Origin: Nomia melanderi
Taxonomy: Eukaryota > Arthropoda > Insecta > Hymenoptera > Halictidae
Reading direction: 5' to 3'
DNA: 64,000 nucleotides
Assembly: GCF_051020985.1 (NCBI RefSeq)
Contig: NW_027475165.1
Location: 528,653-592,652, forward strand
A program made the position numbers and the translations under genes. Each line of letters starts with the position of its first letter. The first letter of the stretch is position 1. Below the pieces are notes generated by a model, which saw only the letters and a program-made list of their open reading frames with translations, made no database searches and was not told the DNA's origin. Positions 1 through 15,500 of the stretch are shown in pieces.

Positions 1-677
1 TTCCCCTGACCCTGAGTGTCCGGCCCCATGAGATGGTGGTTTTCTCGGCCCCTGGTGATCCGAGGTCGTTTCCGCTGCACAGATTCATGCGCCAGGGCCG
101 CCTACGGACAATGCACTTTGATTCATTGCACTATCTCTAATAGCACCCGAGATATCACCAGATATATATTGGATTTTTCCCCGACCCTGAGTGTCCGGCC
201 CCATGAGACGGTAGTTTTCTCCGCCCCTGGTGTTCCGAGGTCGTTCCCGCTGCACAGATTCATGCGCTAGGGCCTCCTGCAGACAATGCACTTTGATTTA
301 TTTCGCTATCTCTAATAGCACCCGCGATATCACCAGATATATATATTGAATTTTTCACTGACCCTGACAGTCCGGCCCCATGAGACGGTGGTTTTCTCGG
401 CCCCTGGTGGTCCGAGGTCGTTCCCGCTACACAGAATCATGCGCCAGGGCCTCCTACAGACAATGCGCTTTGGTTTAGTGCGCTATCTCTAATAGCACCC
501 GAGATATCACCAGATATATATTGGATTTTCCCCTGACCCTGAGTGTCCGGTCCCATGAGACGGTCGTTTCCTTGGCCCCTGGTGGTCCGAGGTCGTTCCC
601 GCTGCCCAGATTCATGCGCCAGGTCCTCCTACAGACAATGCACTTTGATTTATTGCGCTATCTGTAATAGCACCCGA
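1..677 (+). repeat. Duplicated block, second copy at 1,754-2,430
   Basis: The first 677 bases recur essentially unchanged 1,753 bp downstream, an offset of about ten 175-bp monomers. The copies diverge after about position 677, where CCCGAAATATCACCAGAAAT contrasts with CCCGAGATATCACCAGATAT. This is a sign of unequal exchange inside the satellite. Confidence 0.85.
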
Positions 678-2199
678 AATATCACCAGAAATATATTGGA
701 TTTTTCCCTGACCCTGAGTGTCCGGCCCCATGGGACGGTGGTTTTCCCGGCCCCTGGTGGTCAGAGGTCGTTCCCGCTGCACAGATTCATGCGCCAGGGC
801 CTTCTGCATGGTAATTCACTTTGGTTTATTGCGCTATCTCTAATAGCACCCGAGATATCTCCAGATATATATTGGATTTTTCCCTGACCCTGAGTGTCCG
901 GCTCCATGAGACTGTGGTTTTCTCGGCCTCTGGTGGTCCGAGGTCGTTCCCGCTGCCCAGATTCATGCGCCAGGTCCCCCTACAGACAATGCACTTTGAT
1001 TTATTGCGCTATCTGTAATAGCACCCGAGATATCACCAGATATATATTGGATTTTCCCCTGACCCTGAGTGTCCGGCCCCATGAGACGGTGGTTTTCTCG
1101 GGGCCTGGTGGTCCGAGGTCGTTCCCGCTACACAGATTCATGCGCCAGGGCCTCCTGCAGATAATTCACCATGGTTTATTGCGCTATCTCTAATAGCACC
1201 CGAGATATCACCAGACATATATTGGATTTTCCCCTGACCCTGAGTGTCCGGCCCCATGAGACTGTGGTTTTCTCGGCCCCTGGTGGTCCGAGGTCGTTCC
1301 CGCTGCCCAGATTCATGCGGCAGGGCCTCCTACAGTCAATGCACTTTGATTTATTGCGCTATCTGTAATAGCACCCGAGATATCACCAGATATATATTGG
1401 ATGTTTCCCTGACCCTGGGTGTCCGGCCCCATGAGACGGTGGTTTTCTCGGCCCCTAGCCGTCCGAGGTCGTTCCCGCTGCACAGAATCATGCGCCATGG
1501 CCTCCTACAGACAATGCACTTTGATTTATTGCGCTATCTCTAATAGCACCCGAGATATCACCAGATATATATTGGATTTTTCCCTGACCCTGAGTGTCCG
1601 GCCCCATGTGTCGGCGGTTTTCTCGGCCCCTGGTGGTCCGAGGTCGTTGCCGCTCCACAGATTCATGCGCCAGGGCCTCCCGCAGACAAAGCACTTTGAT
1701 TTATCGCTCTATCTCTAATAGCACCCGAGATATCACCTGATATATATTGGATTTTCCCCTGACCCTGAGTGTCCGGCCCCATGAGATGGTGGTTTTCTCG
1801 GCCCCTGGTGATCCGAGGTCGTTTCCGCTGCACAGATTCATGCGCCAGGGCCGCCTACGGACAATGCACTTTGATTCATTGCACTATCTCTAATAGCACC
1901 CGAGATATCACCAGATATATATTGGATTTTTCCCCGACCCTGAGTGTCCGGCCCCATGAGACGGTAGTTTTCTCCGCCCCTGGTGTTCCGAGGTCGTTCC
2001 CGCTGCACAGATTCATGCGCTAGGGCCTCCTGCAGACAATGCACTTTGATTTATTTCGCTATCTCTAATAGCACCCGCGATATCACCAGATATATATATT
2101 GAATTTTTCACTGACCCTGACAGTCCGGCCCCATGAGACGGTGGTTTTCTCGGCCCCTGGTGGTCCGAGGTCGTTCCCGCTACACAGAATCATGCGCCA

Positions 2200-4600
2200 G
2201 GGCCTCCTACAGACAATGCGCTTTGGTTTAGTGCGCTATCTCTAATAGCACCCGAGATATCACCAGATATATATTGGATTTTCCCCTGACCCTGAGTGTC
2301 CGGTCCCATGAGACGGTCGTTTCCTTGGCCCCTGGTGGTCCGAGGTCGTTCCCGCTGCCCAGATTCATGCGCCAGGTCCTCCTACAGACAATGCACTTTG
2401 ATTTATTGCGCTATCTGTAATAGCACCCGAGATATCACCAGATATATATTGGATTTTCCCCTGACCATGAGTGTCCGGCTACATGAGACGGTGGTTTTCT
2501 CGGCCTCTAGTGGTCCGAGGTCGTTCCTGCTGCACACATTCATGCGCCAGTGCCTCCTACACACAATGCGCTTTGGTTTATTGCGCTATCTGTAATAGCA
2601 CCCGAGATATCACCAGATATATGCTGGATTTTTACATGACTTTGGGTGACGGATACCGAAAATCTGTAATTTTCTCAGCCTCTGGTGGTCCGATGTCGTT
2701 CCTGCTGCACAGATTCATGCGCAAGGGCCTCCTACGGACAATGCACTTTGATTTATTGCATTATCTCTAATAGCACCCAAGATAACACCAGATATATATT
2801 GGATTTTTCCCTGACCCTGAGTGTCCGGCTACATGAGACGGTGGTTTTCTCGGCCCCTGGTGGTCCGAGGTCTTTCCCGCTGCCCAGATTCATGCGCCAG
2901 TGCCTTCTACAGACAATGCACTTTGATTTATTCCGCTATCTGTAATAGCACCCGAGAAAGCACCATATATATGCTGGATTTTTACATGACTTTTGGTGAC
3001 GAGGACCGAAAATATGTAATTTTCTCGGCCCCTGGTGGTCCGATGTCGTTCCTGCTGCACAGATTCATGCGCCAGGGCCTCCTACAGACAATGCACTTTG
3101 ATTTATTGCGCTATCTGTAATAGCACCCGAGATATCACCAGAAATATATTGGATTTTTCCCGGACCCTGAGTGTCCGGCCCCATGGGACGGTGGTTTTCT
3201 CGGCCCCTGGTGGTCAGAGGTCGTTCCCATTGCACAGATTCATGCGCCAGGGCCTTCTGCATGGTAATTCACTTTGGTTTATTGCGCTATCTCTAATAGC
3301 ACCCGAGATATCTCCAGATATATATTGGATTTTTCCCTGACCCTGAGTGTCCGGCCCCATGAGACTGTGGTTTTCTCGGCCCCTGGTGGTCCGAGGTCGT
3401 TCCCGCAGGCCAGATTCATGCGCCAGGGCCTCCTACAGACAATGCACTTTGATTTATTGCGCTATCTGTAATAGCACCCGAGAAAGCTCCATATATATGC
3501 TGGATTTTTACATCACTTTGGGTGGCGGATACCGAAAATCTGTAATTTTCTCAGCCCCTGGTGGTCCGATGTCGTTCCTGCTGCACAGATTCATGCGCAA
3601 GGGCCTCCTACGGACAATGCACTTTGATTTATTGCGCTATCTCTAATAGCACCCGAGATATCACCCGATATATATTGGATTTTCCCCTGACCCTGAGTGT
3701 CCGGCCCCATGAGACGGTGGTTTTCTCGGGGCCTGGTGGTCCGAGGTCGTTCCCGCTACACAGATTCATGCGCCAGGGCCTCCTACAGACAATGCACTTT
3801 GATTTATTGCGCTATCTATAATAGCACACGAGATATCACCGGATATATATTAGATTTATCCCCGACCCTGAGTGTCCGGCCCCATGAGACGGTGGTTTTC
3901 TCGGCCCTTAGTGGTCCGAGGTCGTTCCCGCTGCGCAGATTCATTCGCCAATGCCTCCTACAGACAATGCACTTTGATTTATTGCGGTATCTCTAATAGC
4001 ACCCGAGATATCACCGGATATATATTGGACTTTTCCCTGACCCTGACAGTCCGGCCCCATGAGACGGTGGTTTTCTCGGCCACTGGAGGTTCGAGGTCGT
4101 TGCCGCGGTACAGATTCATGCGCCAGGGCCTTCCGCAGACAAAGCACTTTGGTTTATTGCGCTATCTGTAATAGCCCCCGAGATATCACCAGATATATGC
4201 TGGATTTTTACATGACCTTGTGTGACGGATTCCGAATATCTGTAATTTTCTCGGCCCCTAGCCGTCCGAGGTCGTTCCAGCTGCACAGATTCATGCGCAA
4301 GGGCCTCCTACGGAAAATGCACTTTGACTTATTGCGATATCTCTAACAGCACCCGCGATATCACCAGATATATATTTGGTTTTTCCCTGACACTGAGTGT
4401 CCGGCCCCATGAGGCGGTGGTTTTCTCGGCCCCTGGTGGTCCGAGGTCGTTCCCGCTGCATAGATGCATGCGCCAGGGCCTCCTGCAGATAATTCACTTT
4501 GGTTTATTGCGCTATCTCTAATAGCACCCGAGAAATCACCAGACATATATTGGATTTTCCCCTGACCCTGAGTGTCCGGCCCCATGAGACGGTGGTTTTC
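2200..4600 (+). repeat. 2.4-kb duplicated satellite block, second copy at 6,578-8,978
   Basis: The order of variant monomers (types A, B, A, B and so on, with private variants such as CCCGGACCCTGAGTG and TTCCCGCAGGCCAGATT) repeats 4,378 bp downstream (25 x 175 plus 3) with only scattered substitutions. This is a recent segmental duplication of about 14 monomers. Confidence 0.85.
2630..2770 (+). repeat. Example of divergent monomer subtype B of the 175-bp satellite
   Basis: In this monomer the usual GTGTCCGGCCCCATGAGACGG segment is replaced by TACATGACTTTGGGTGACGG followed by an ATACCGAAAATCTGTAAT-type segment, and the rest of the monomer is normal. Similar monomers recur at about 2,980, 3,510, 4,200, 5,090, 7,010, 7,890, 8,585, 9,110, 11,040, 11,740, 12,610, 12,785, 14,710, 17,510, 18,550, 19,255, 20,125 and 30,815. 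The segment-wise replacement at constant length suggests gene conversion between two satellite subfamilies. Confidence 0.8.
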
Positions 4601-7600
4601 TCGGCCCCTGGTTGTCCGAGGTCGTTCCCGCTGCACAGAATCATGCGCCAGGGCCTCCTACAGACAATGCGCTTTGGTTTAGTGCGTTATCTCTAATAGC
4701 ACCCGAGATATCACCAGATATATATTGGATTTTCCCCTGACCCTGAGTGTCCGGTCCCATGAGACGGTCGTTTCCTTGGCCCCTGGTGGTCCGAGGTCGT
4801 TCCCGCTGCCCAGATTCATGCGCCAGGTCCTCCTACAGACAATGCACTTTGATTTATTGCGCTATCTGTAATAGAACCCGAGATATCACCAGATATATAT
4901 TGGATTTTCCCCTGACCCTGAGTGTCCGGCCCCATGAGACGGTGGTTTTCTCGGCCTCTAGTGGTCCGAGGTCGTTCCTGCTGCACACATTCATGCGCCA
5001 GTGCCTCCTACACACAATGCGCTTTGGTTTATTGCGCTATCTGTAATAGCACCCGAGATATCACCAGATATATATTAGATTTTTACATGACCTAGGGCGA
5101 CGGATTCCGAATATCTGTAATTTTGTCGGCCCCTGGTGGTCCGAGGTCGTTCCCGCTGCACAGATTCATGCGCCAGTGCCTCCTGCAGACAATGCACTTT
5201 GATTTATTTGGCTATCTCTAATAGCACCCGCGATATCACCAGATATATATTGAATTTTTCCCTGACCCTGAGTGTTCAACCCCACGAGACGATGATTTTC
5301 TCGGCCCCTGGTGGTCCGAGGTCGTTCCCGCTGCACAGATTCATGCGCTAGGGCCTCCTGCAGACAATGCACTTTGATTTATAGCGCTATCTGTAACAGC
5401 ACCCGAGATATCACCAGATATATATTGGATTTTCCCCTGACCATGAGTGTCCGGCCTAATGAGACGGTGGTTTTCTCGGCCCCTGGTGGTCCGAGGTCGT
5501 TCCCGCTGCACAGAATCATGCGCCAGGGCTTCCTGCAGATAATTCACTTTGGTTTATTGCGCTATCTCTAATAGCACCCGAGATATCATCAGATGTATAT
5601 TGGATTTTTCCCCGACCCTGACAGTCCGGCCCGATGAGACGGTGGTTTTCTCGGCCCCTGGTGGTCCGAGGTCGATCCCGCTGCACAGAATCATGCGCCA
5701 GGGCCTCCTACAGACAATGCGCTTTGGTTTATTGCGCTATCTGTAATAGCACCCGAGATATCACCAGATATATATTGGATTTTTCCCCGACCGTGAGCGT
5801 CCGGCCCCATGAGACGGTGGTTTTCTCGGCCCCTAGTGGTCCGAGGTCGTTCCTGCTGCACAGATTCATTCGCCAGGATCTCCTACAGACAATGCACTTT
5901 GATTTATTGCGCTATCTGTAATAGCACCAGAGATACCACCAGATATATATTGGATTTTTCACTGACCCTGACAGTCCGGCCCCATGAGACGGCGATTTTC
6001 TCGGCCCCTGGTTGTCCGAGGTGGTACCCGCTGCACAGAATCATGCGCCAGGGCTTCCTGCAGATAATTCACTTTGATTTATCGCTCTATCTCTAATAGC
6101 ACCCGAGATATCACCAGATATATATTGCATTTTCCCCTGACCCTGAGTGTCCGGCCCCATGAGACGGTAGTTTTCTCCGCCCCTGGTGTTCCGAGGTCGT
6201 TCCCGCTGCACAGATTCATGCGCTAGGGCCTCCTGCAGACAATGCACTTTGATTTATTTCGCTATCTCTAATAGCACCCGCGATATCACCAGATATATAT
6301 ATTGAATTTTTCACTGACCCTGACAGTCCGGCCCCATGAGACGGTGGTTTTCTCGGCCCCTGGTGGTCCGAGGTCGTTCCCGCTACACAGAATCATGCGC
6401 CAGGTCCTCCTACAGACAATGCGCTTTGGATTATTGCGCTATCTGTAATAGCACCCGAGATATCACTAGATATATATTGGATTTTTCCCCGACCGTGAGT
6501 GTCCGGCCCCATGAGACGGTGGTTTTCTCGGCCCCTGGTTGTCCGAGGTCGTTCCCGCTGCACAGAATCATGTGCCAGGGCCTCCTACAGACAATGCGCT
6601 TTGGTTTAGTGCGCTATCTCTAATAGCACCCGAGATATCACCAGATATATATTGGATTTTCCCCTGACCCTGAGTGTCCGGTCCCATGAGACGGTCGTTT
6701 CCTTGGCCCCTGGTGGTCCGAGGTCGTTCCCGCTGCCCAGATTCATGCGCCAGGTCCTCCTACAGACAATGCACTTTGATTTATTGCGCTATCTGTAATA
6801 GCACCCGAGATATCACCAGATATATATTGGATTTTCCCCTGACCATGAGTGTCCGGCTACATGAGACGGTGGTTTTCTCGGCCTCTAGTGGTCCGAGGTC
6901 GTTCCTGCTGCACACATTCATGCGCCAGTGCCTCCTACACACAATGCGCTTTGGTTTATTGCGCTATCTGTAATAGCACCCGAGATATCACCAGATATAT
7001 GCTGGATTTTTACATGACTTTGGGTGACGGATACCGAAAATCTGTAATTTTCTCAGCCGCTGGTGGTCCGATGTCGTTCCTGCTGCACAGATTCATGCGC
7101 AAGGGCCTCCTACGGACAATGCACTTTGATTTATTGCATTATCTCTAATAGCACCCAAGATAACACCAGATATATATTGGATTTTTCCCTGACCCTGAGT
7201 GTCCGGCTACATGAGACGGTGGTTTTCTCGGCCCCTGGTGGTCCGAGGTCTTTCCCGCTGCCCAGATTCATGCGCCAGTGCCTTCTACAGACAATGCACT
7301 TTGATTTATTCCGCTATCTGTAATAGCACCCGAGAAAGCACCATATATATGCTGGATTTTTACATGACTTTTGGTGACGAGGACCGAAAATATGTAATTT
7401 TCTCGGCCCCTGGTGGTCCGATGTCGTTCCTGCTGCACAGATTCATGCGCCAGGGCCTCCTACAGACAATGCACTTTGATTTATTGCGCTATCTGTAATA
7501 GCACCCGAGATATCACCAGAAATATATTGGATTTTTCCCGGACCCTGAGTGTCCGGCCCCATGGGACGGTGGTTTTCTCGGCCCCTGGTGGTCAGAGGTC

Positions 7601-10600
7601 GTTCCCGCTGCACAGATTCATGCGCCAGGGCCTTCTGCATGGTAATTCACTTTGGTTTATTGCGCTATCTCTAATAGCACCCGAGATATCTCCAGATATA
7701 TATTGGATTTTTCCCTGACCCTGAGTGTCCGGCCCCATGAGACTGGGGTTTTCTCGGCCCCTGGTGGTCCGAGGTCGTTCCCGCAGGCCAGATTTATGCG
7801 CCAGGGCCTCCTACAGACAATGCACTTTGATTTATTGCGCTATCTGTAATAGCACCCGAGAAAGCTCCATATATATGCTGGATTTTTACATCACTTTGGG
7901 TGGCGGATACCGAAAATCTGTAATTTTCTCAGCCCCTGGTGGTCCGATGTCGTTCCTGCTGCACAGATTCATGCGCAAGGGCCTCCTACGGACAATGCAC
8001 TTTGATTTATTGCGCTATCTCTAATAGCACCCGAGATATCACCCGATATATATTGGATTTTCCCCTGACCCTGAGTGTCCGGCCCCATGAGACGGTGGTT
8101 TTCTCGGGGCCTGGTGGTCCGAGGTCGTTCCCGCTACACAGATTCATGCGCCAGGGCCTCCTACAGACAATGCACTTTGATTTATTGCGCTATCTATAAT
8201 AGCACACGAGATATCACCGGATATATATTAGATTTATCCCCGACCCTGAGTGTCCGGCCCCATGAGACGGTGGTTTTCTCGGCCCTTAGTGGTCCGAGGT
8301 CGTTCCCGCTGCGCAGATTCATTCGCCAATGCCTCCTACAGACAATGCACTTTGATTTATTGCGGTATCTCTAATAGCACCCGAGATATCACCGGATATA
8401 TATTGGACTTTTCCCTGACCCTGACAGTCCGGCCCCATGAGACGGTGGTTTTCTCGGCCACTGGAGGTCCGAGGTCGTTGCCGCTGTACAGATTCATGCG
8501 CCAGGGCCTTCCGCAGACAAAGCACTTTGGTTTATTGCGCTATCTGTAATAGCCCCCGAGATATCACCAGATATATGCTGGATTTTTACATGACCTTGTG
8601 TGACGGATTCCGAATATCTGTAATTTTCTCGGCCCCTAGCCGTCCGAGGTCGTTCCAGCTGCACAGATTCATGCGCAAGGGCCTCCTACGGAAAATGCAC
8701 TTTGACTTATTGCGATATCTCTAACAGCACCCAAGATATCACCAGATATATATTTGGTTTTTCCCTGACACTGAGTGTCCGGCCCCATGAGGCGGTGGTT
8801 TTCTCGGCCCCTGGTGGTCCGAGGTCGTTCCCGCTGCATAGATGCATGCGCCAGGGCCTCCTGCAGATAATTCACTTTGGTTTATTGCGCTATCTCTAAT
8901 AGCACCCGAGATATCACCAGACATATATTGGATTTTCCCCTGACCCTGAGTGTCCGGCCCCATGAGACGGTGGTTTTCTAGGCCCCTGGTGGTCCGAGGT
9001 CGTTCCCGCTGCACAGATTCATGCGCCAGGGCCTCCTGCAGACAATGCACTTTGATTTAATGCGCTATCTGTAATAGCACCCGAGATATCACCAGATATA
9101 TGCTGGATTTTTACATGACCTTGGGTGACGGATTCCGAATATCTGTAATTTTCTCGGCCCCTGGTGGTCCGAGGTCGTTCCTGCTGCACAGATTCATGCG
9201 CAAGGGATTCCTACGAACAATGCACTTTGATTTATTGCGATATCTCTAATAGCACCCGAGATATCACCAGATATATATTGGATTATCCCCTGACCCTGAG
9301 CGTCCGGCCCCATGAGACGGTGGTTTTCTCGTCCCCTGGTGGTCCGAGGTCGTTCTCGCTGCCAAGATGCATGCGCTAGGGCCTCCTGCAGATAATTGAC
9401 TTTGGTTTATTGCTCTATCTCTAATAGCACCCGAGATATCACCAGATATATATTGGATTTTCCCCTGACCCTGAGTGTCCGGCCCCATGAGACGGTGGTT
9501 TTCTCGGCCCCTGGTGGTCCGAGGTCGTTCCTGCTGCGCAGATTCATTCGCCAGTGCCTCCTACAGACAATGCACTTTGATTTATTGCGGTATCTGTAAT
9601 AGCACCCGAGATATCACCAGATATATATTGGATTTTCCCCTGACCCTGAGTGTCCGGCCCCATGAGACGGTGGTTTTCTCGGCCCCTGGTGGTCCGAGGT
9701 CGTTCCCGCTGCACAGATTCATGCGCCAGGGCCTCCTGCAGATAATTCACCATGGTTTATTGCGCTATCTCTAATAGCACCCGAGATATCACCAGATATA
9801 TATTGGATTCTTCCCTGACCCTTAGTGTCCGGCCCCATGAGACTGTGGTTTTCTCGGCCCCTGGTGGTCCGAGGTCGTTCCCGCTGCACAGATTCATGCG
9901 CCAGGGCCTCGTACAGACAATGCACTTTGGTTTATTGCGCTATCTCTAATAGCACCCGAGATATCACCGGATATATATTGGATTTATCCCCGACCCTGAG
10001 TGTCCGGCCCCATGAGACGGTGGTTTTCTCGGCCCCTAGTGGTCCGAGGTCGTTCCTGCGGCGCAGATTCATTCGCCAGTGCCTCCTACAGACAATGCAC
10101 TTTGATTTATTGCGGTATCTGTAATAGCACCCGAGATATCACCAGATATATATTGGATTTTCCCCTGACCCTGAGTGTCCGGCCCCATGAGACGGTGGTT
10201 TTCTCGGCCCCTGGTGGTCCGAGGTCGTTCCCGCTGTGCAGATTCATTCGCCAGTACCTCCTACAGACAATGCACTTTGATTTATTGCGGTATCTCTAAT
10301 AGCACCCGAGATATCACCAGGTATATATTGGATTTTCCCCTGACCCTGAGTGTCCGGCCCCATGAGACTGTGGTTTTCTCGGCCCCTGGTGGTCCGAGGT
10401 CGTTCCCGCTGCACAGACTCATGAGCCAGGGCCTCCTACAGATAGTGCACTTTGATTCATTGCGCTATCTCTAATAGCACCCGAGATATCACCAGATATA
10501 TATTGGATTTTCCCTTGACCCTGAGTGTCCAGCACCATGAGACGGTGGTTTTCTCGGCCGCTGGTTGTCCGAGGTCGATCCCGCTGCACAGGTTCATGCG

Positions 10601-11689
10601 CTAGGGCCTCCTGCAGACAATGCACTTTGACTTATTGCTCTATCTGTAATTGCACACGAGATATCACCAGATATATATTTGATTTTTCCCTGACCCTGAG
10701 TGTCCGGCCCCATGAGACGGTAGTTTCTTCGGCCCCTGGTGGTCCGAGGTCGTTCCCGCTGCACACATTCATGCGCTAGGGCCTCCTGCAGACAATGCAC
10801 TCTGATTTATTGCGCTATCTGTAACAGCACCCGAGATATCACCAGATATATATTGGATTTTTCCCTGACCCTGAGTGTCCGGCCCCATGAGACGGTAGTT
10901 TTCTCGGCCCCTGGTGGTCCGAGGTCATTCCCGCTGCACAGATTCATGCGCTAGGGCCTCCTGCAGACAATGCACTTTGATTTATTGCGCTATCTCAAAT
11001 AGCACCCGAGATATCACCAGATATATATTGGATTTTTACATGACCTAGGGCGACGGATTCCGAATATCTGTAATTTTCTCGGCCCCTGGTGGTCCGAGGT
11101 CGTTCCCGCTGCACAGATTCATGCGCCAGTGCCTCCTGCAGACAATGCACTTTGATTTATTTCGCTATCTCTAATAGCACCCGCGATATCACCAGATATA
11201 TATTGAATTTTTCCCTGACCCTGAGTGTTCAACCCCACGAGACGGTGATTTTCTCGGCCCCTGGTGGTCCGAGGTCGTTCCCGCTGCACAGATCCATGCG
11301 CCAGTGCCTCCTGCAGACAATGCACTTTGATTTATTTCTCTATCACTAATAGCACCCGCGATATCTCCAGATATATATTGGATTTTTCCCTGTCCCTGAC
11401 AGTCCGGCCCCATGAGACGGTGATTTTCTCGGCCTCTGGTGGTCCGAGGTCGTTCCCGCTGCACAGATGCATGCGCTGGGGCCTCCTGCAGATAATTCCC
11501 TTTGGTTTATTGCGCTATCTCTAATAGCACCCGAGATATCACCAGATAAATATTGGATTTTCCCCTGACCCTGAGTGTCCGGCCCCATGAGACTGTGGTT
11601 TTCTCGGCCCCTGGTGGTCCGAAGTCTTTCCCGCTGCACAGATTCATGCGCCAGGGCCTCCTACAGACAATGCACTTTGATTTATCGCG

Positions 11690-12380
11690 CTATCTGTAAT
11701 AGAACTCGAGATATCACCAGATATATGATGGATTTTTACTCGACATTGGGTGACGGATACCGAAAATCTGTAATTTTCTCGGCCCCTGGAGGTCCGATGT
11801 CGTTCCTGCTGCACAGATTCATGCGCAAGGGCCTCCTACGGACAATGCACTTTGTTTTATTGCGCTATCTCTAACAGCACCCGAGATATCACCAGATATA
11901 TATTTCATTTTTCCCTGACCCTGAGTGTCCGGCCCCATGAGACGGAGGTTTTCTTGGCCCCTGGTGTTCCGAGGTCGTTCACGCTGCCCAGATACATGCG
12001 CCAGGGCCTCCTACAGACAATGCACTTTGATTTATTGCGCTATCTCTAGTAGCACCAGATATATCACCAGATATATATTGGATTTTTCCCTGACCCTGTG
12101 TGTCCGGCCCCATGAGACGGTGGTTGTCTCGGCCCCTGGTGATCCAAGGTCGTTCCCGCTGCACAGATTCATGCGCCAGGGCCTCCAGCAGATTATTCAC
12201 ATTAGTTTATTGCGCTACCTCTAATAGCACCTGAGATATCGCCAGATATATATTGGATTTTTCCCTGACCCTGACAGTCCGGCCCCATGAGACGGTGATT
12301 TTCTCGGCCCCTGGTGGTCCGAGGTCGTTTCCGCTGCACAGATTAATGCGCCAGGGCCTCCTACAGACAACGCACTTTGG
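11690..12380 (+). repeat. Dispersed duplicate block, related copy at 17,462-18,330
   Basis: The run of monomers starting at AGAACTCGAGATATCACC recurs about 5.77 kb downstream. The downstream copy carries one extra 175-bp monomer (about 17,822-17,996), showing single-monomer gain within a block. Confidence 0.75.
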
Positions 12381-12518
12381 TTTATTGCGCTATCTGTAAG
12401 ATCGCCCGAGATATCACCAGATATATATTGGATTTTTACCTGACCCTGAGTGTCCGGCCCCATGAGACGGTGGTTTTCTCGGTCCCTGGTGGTCCGAGGT
12501 CGTTGCCGCTGCGCAGAT

Positions 12519-15500
12519 TCATGCGCCAGGGCCTCCTGCAGATAATTCGCTTTGGTTTATTGCGCTATCTGTAATAGCACCCGAGAAAGCACCATATATA
12601 TACTGGATTTTTGCATGACTTTCGGTGACGGACACCGAAAATCTGTAAGTTTCTCGGCCCCTGGAAGTCCGAGGTCGTTCCTGCTTCACAGATTCATGCG
12701 CCAGGGCCTCCTGCAGACAATGCACTTTGATTTATCGCGCTATCTGTAATAGAACCCGAGATATCACGAGATAAATGCTGGATTTTTACATGACATTGGG
12801 TGACGGATACCGAAAATCTGTAATTTTCTCGGCCCTGGTGTTCCGATGTCGTTCCTGCTGCACAAATTCATGCGCAAGGGCCTCCTACGGACAATGCACT
12901 TTGATTTATTGCGCTATCTGTAAGATCACCCGAGATATCACCAGATATATAATGGATTTTTCCCTGACACTGACAGTCCGGCCCCATTAGACGTTGGTTT
13001 TCTCGGCCCCTGGTGGTCCGCGGTCGTTCCCGCTGCACAGATTCATACGCCCGGGCCTCCTGCAGATAATTCACTTTGGTTTATGGCGGTATCTGTAATA
13101 GCACCCGAGATATCACCAGATATATATTGGATTTTCCCCTGACCCTGAGTGTCCGGCCCCATGAGACGGTGGTATTCTCGGCCCCTGGTGGTCCGAGGTC
13201 GTTCCCGCTGCGCAGATTCATTCGCCAGTGCCTCCTACAGACAATGCACTTTGATTTATTGCGGTATCTCTAATAGCACCCGAGAGATCACCAGATATAT
13301 ATTGGATTTTCCACTGACCCTGAGTGTCCGGCCCCATGAGACTGTGGTTTTCTCGGCCCCTGGTGGTCCGAGGTCGTTCCCGCTGCACAGACTCATGAGC
13401 CAGGGCCTCCTACAGATAATGCACTTTGATTTATTGCGCTATCTCTAATAGCACCCGAGATATCACCAGATATATATTGGATTCTTCCCTAAAACTGAGT
13501 GTCCGGCCCCACGAGACTGTGGTTTTCTCGGCCCCTGGTGGGCCGAGGTCGTTCCCGCTGCACAGATTCATGCGGCAGGGCCTCCTACAGACAATGCACT
13601 TTGATTTATTGCGCTATCTGTAATAGCACCCGAGATATCACCAGATATATATTGGATTTTCCCCTGACCCTGAGTGTCCGGCCCTATGAGACGGTGGTTT
13701 TCTCGGGGCCTGGTGGTCCGAGGTCGTTCCCGCTACACAGATTCATGCGCCAGGGCCTCCTGCAGATAATTCACCATGGTTTATTGCGCTATCTCTAATA
13801 GCACCCGAGATATCACCAGACATATATTGGATTTTCCCCTGACCCTGAGTGTCCGGCCCCATGAGACTGTGGTTTTCTCGGCCCCTGGTGGTCCGAGGTC
13901 GTACCCGCTGCCCAGATTCATGCGGCAGGGCCTCGTACAGACAATGCACTTTGATTTATTGCGCTATCTGTAATAGCACCCGAGATATCACCAGATATAT
14001 ATTGGATGTTTCCCTGACCCTGGGTGTCCGGCCCCATGAGACGGTGGTTTTCACGGCCCCTGGTGGTACGAGGCTGTTCCCTCTGCACAGATTCATGCGC
14101 CAGGGCCTCCTACAGACAATGCACTTTGATTTATTGCGCTATCTATAATAGCACCCGAGATATCACCGGATATATATTAGATTTATCCCCGACCCTGAGT
14201 GTCCGGCCCCATGAGACGGTGGTTTTCTCGGCCCCTAGTGGTCCGAGGTCGTTCCTGCTGCGCAGATTCATTCGCCAGTGCCTCCTACAGACAATGCACT
14301 TTGATTTATTGCGGTATCTCTAATAGCACCCGAGATATCACCAGATATATATTGGATTTTTCCCTGACCCTGCGTGTCCGGCCCCATGAGACTGTGGTTT
14401 TCTCGGCCCCTGGTGGTCCGAGGTCGTTCCCGCTGCACAGACTCATGAGCCAGGGCCTCCTACAGATAATGCACTTTGATATATTGCGCTATCTCTAATA
14501 GCACCCGAGATATCACCAGATATATATTGGATTCTTCCCTAACACTGAGTGTCCGGCCCCATGAGACGGTGGTTTTCTCGGTCCCTGGTGGGCCGAGGTC
14601 GTTCCCGCTGCACAGATTCATGCGCCAGGGCCTCCTGCAGATAATTCGCTTTGGTTTATTGCGCTATCTGTAATAGCACCCGAGAAAGCACCATATATAT
14701 ACTGGATTTTTGCATGACTTTCGGTGACGGACACCGAAAATCTGTAAGTTTCTCGGCCCCTGGAAGTCCGAGGTCGTTCCTGCTTCACAGATTCATGCGC
14801 CAGGGCCTCCTGCAGACAATGCACTTTGATTTATCGCGCTATCTGTAATAGAACCCGAGATATCACGAGATAAATGCTGGATTTTTACATGACATTGGGT
14901 GACGGATACCGAAAATCTGTAATTTTCTCGGCCCTGGTGTTCCGATGTCGTTCCTGCTGCACAAATTCATGCGCAAGGCCTCCTACGGACAATGCACTTT
15001 GATTTATTGCGCTATCTGTAAGATCACCCGAGATATCACCAGATATATAATTGATTTTTCCCTGACACTGACAGTCCGGCCCCATTAGACGTTGGTTTTC
15101 TCGGCCCCTGGTGGTCCGCGGTCGTTCCCGCTGCACAGATTCATACGCCCGGGCCTCCTGCAGATAATTCACTTTGGTTTATGGCGGTATCTGTAATAGC
15201 ACCCGAGATATCACCAGATATATATTGGATTTTCCCCTGACCCTGAGTGTCCGGCCCCATGAGACGGTGGTATTCTCGGCCCCTGGTGGTCCGAGGTCGT
15301 TCCCGCTGCGCAGATTCATTCGCCAGTGCCTCCTACAGACAATGCACTTTGATTTATTGCGGTATCTCTAATAGCACCCGAGATATCACCAGATATATAT
15401 TGGATTTTCCACTGACCCTGAGTGTCCGGCCCCATGAGACTGTGGTTTTCTCGGCCCCTGGTGGTCCGAGGTCGTTCCCGCTGCACAGACTCATGAGCCA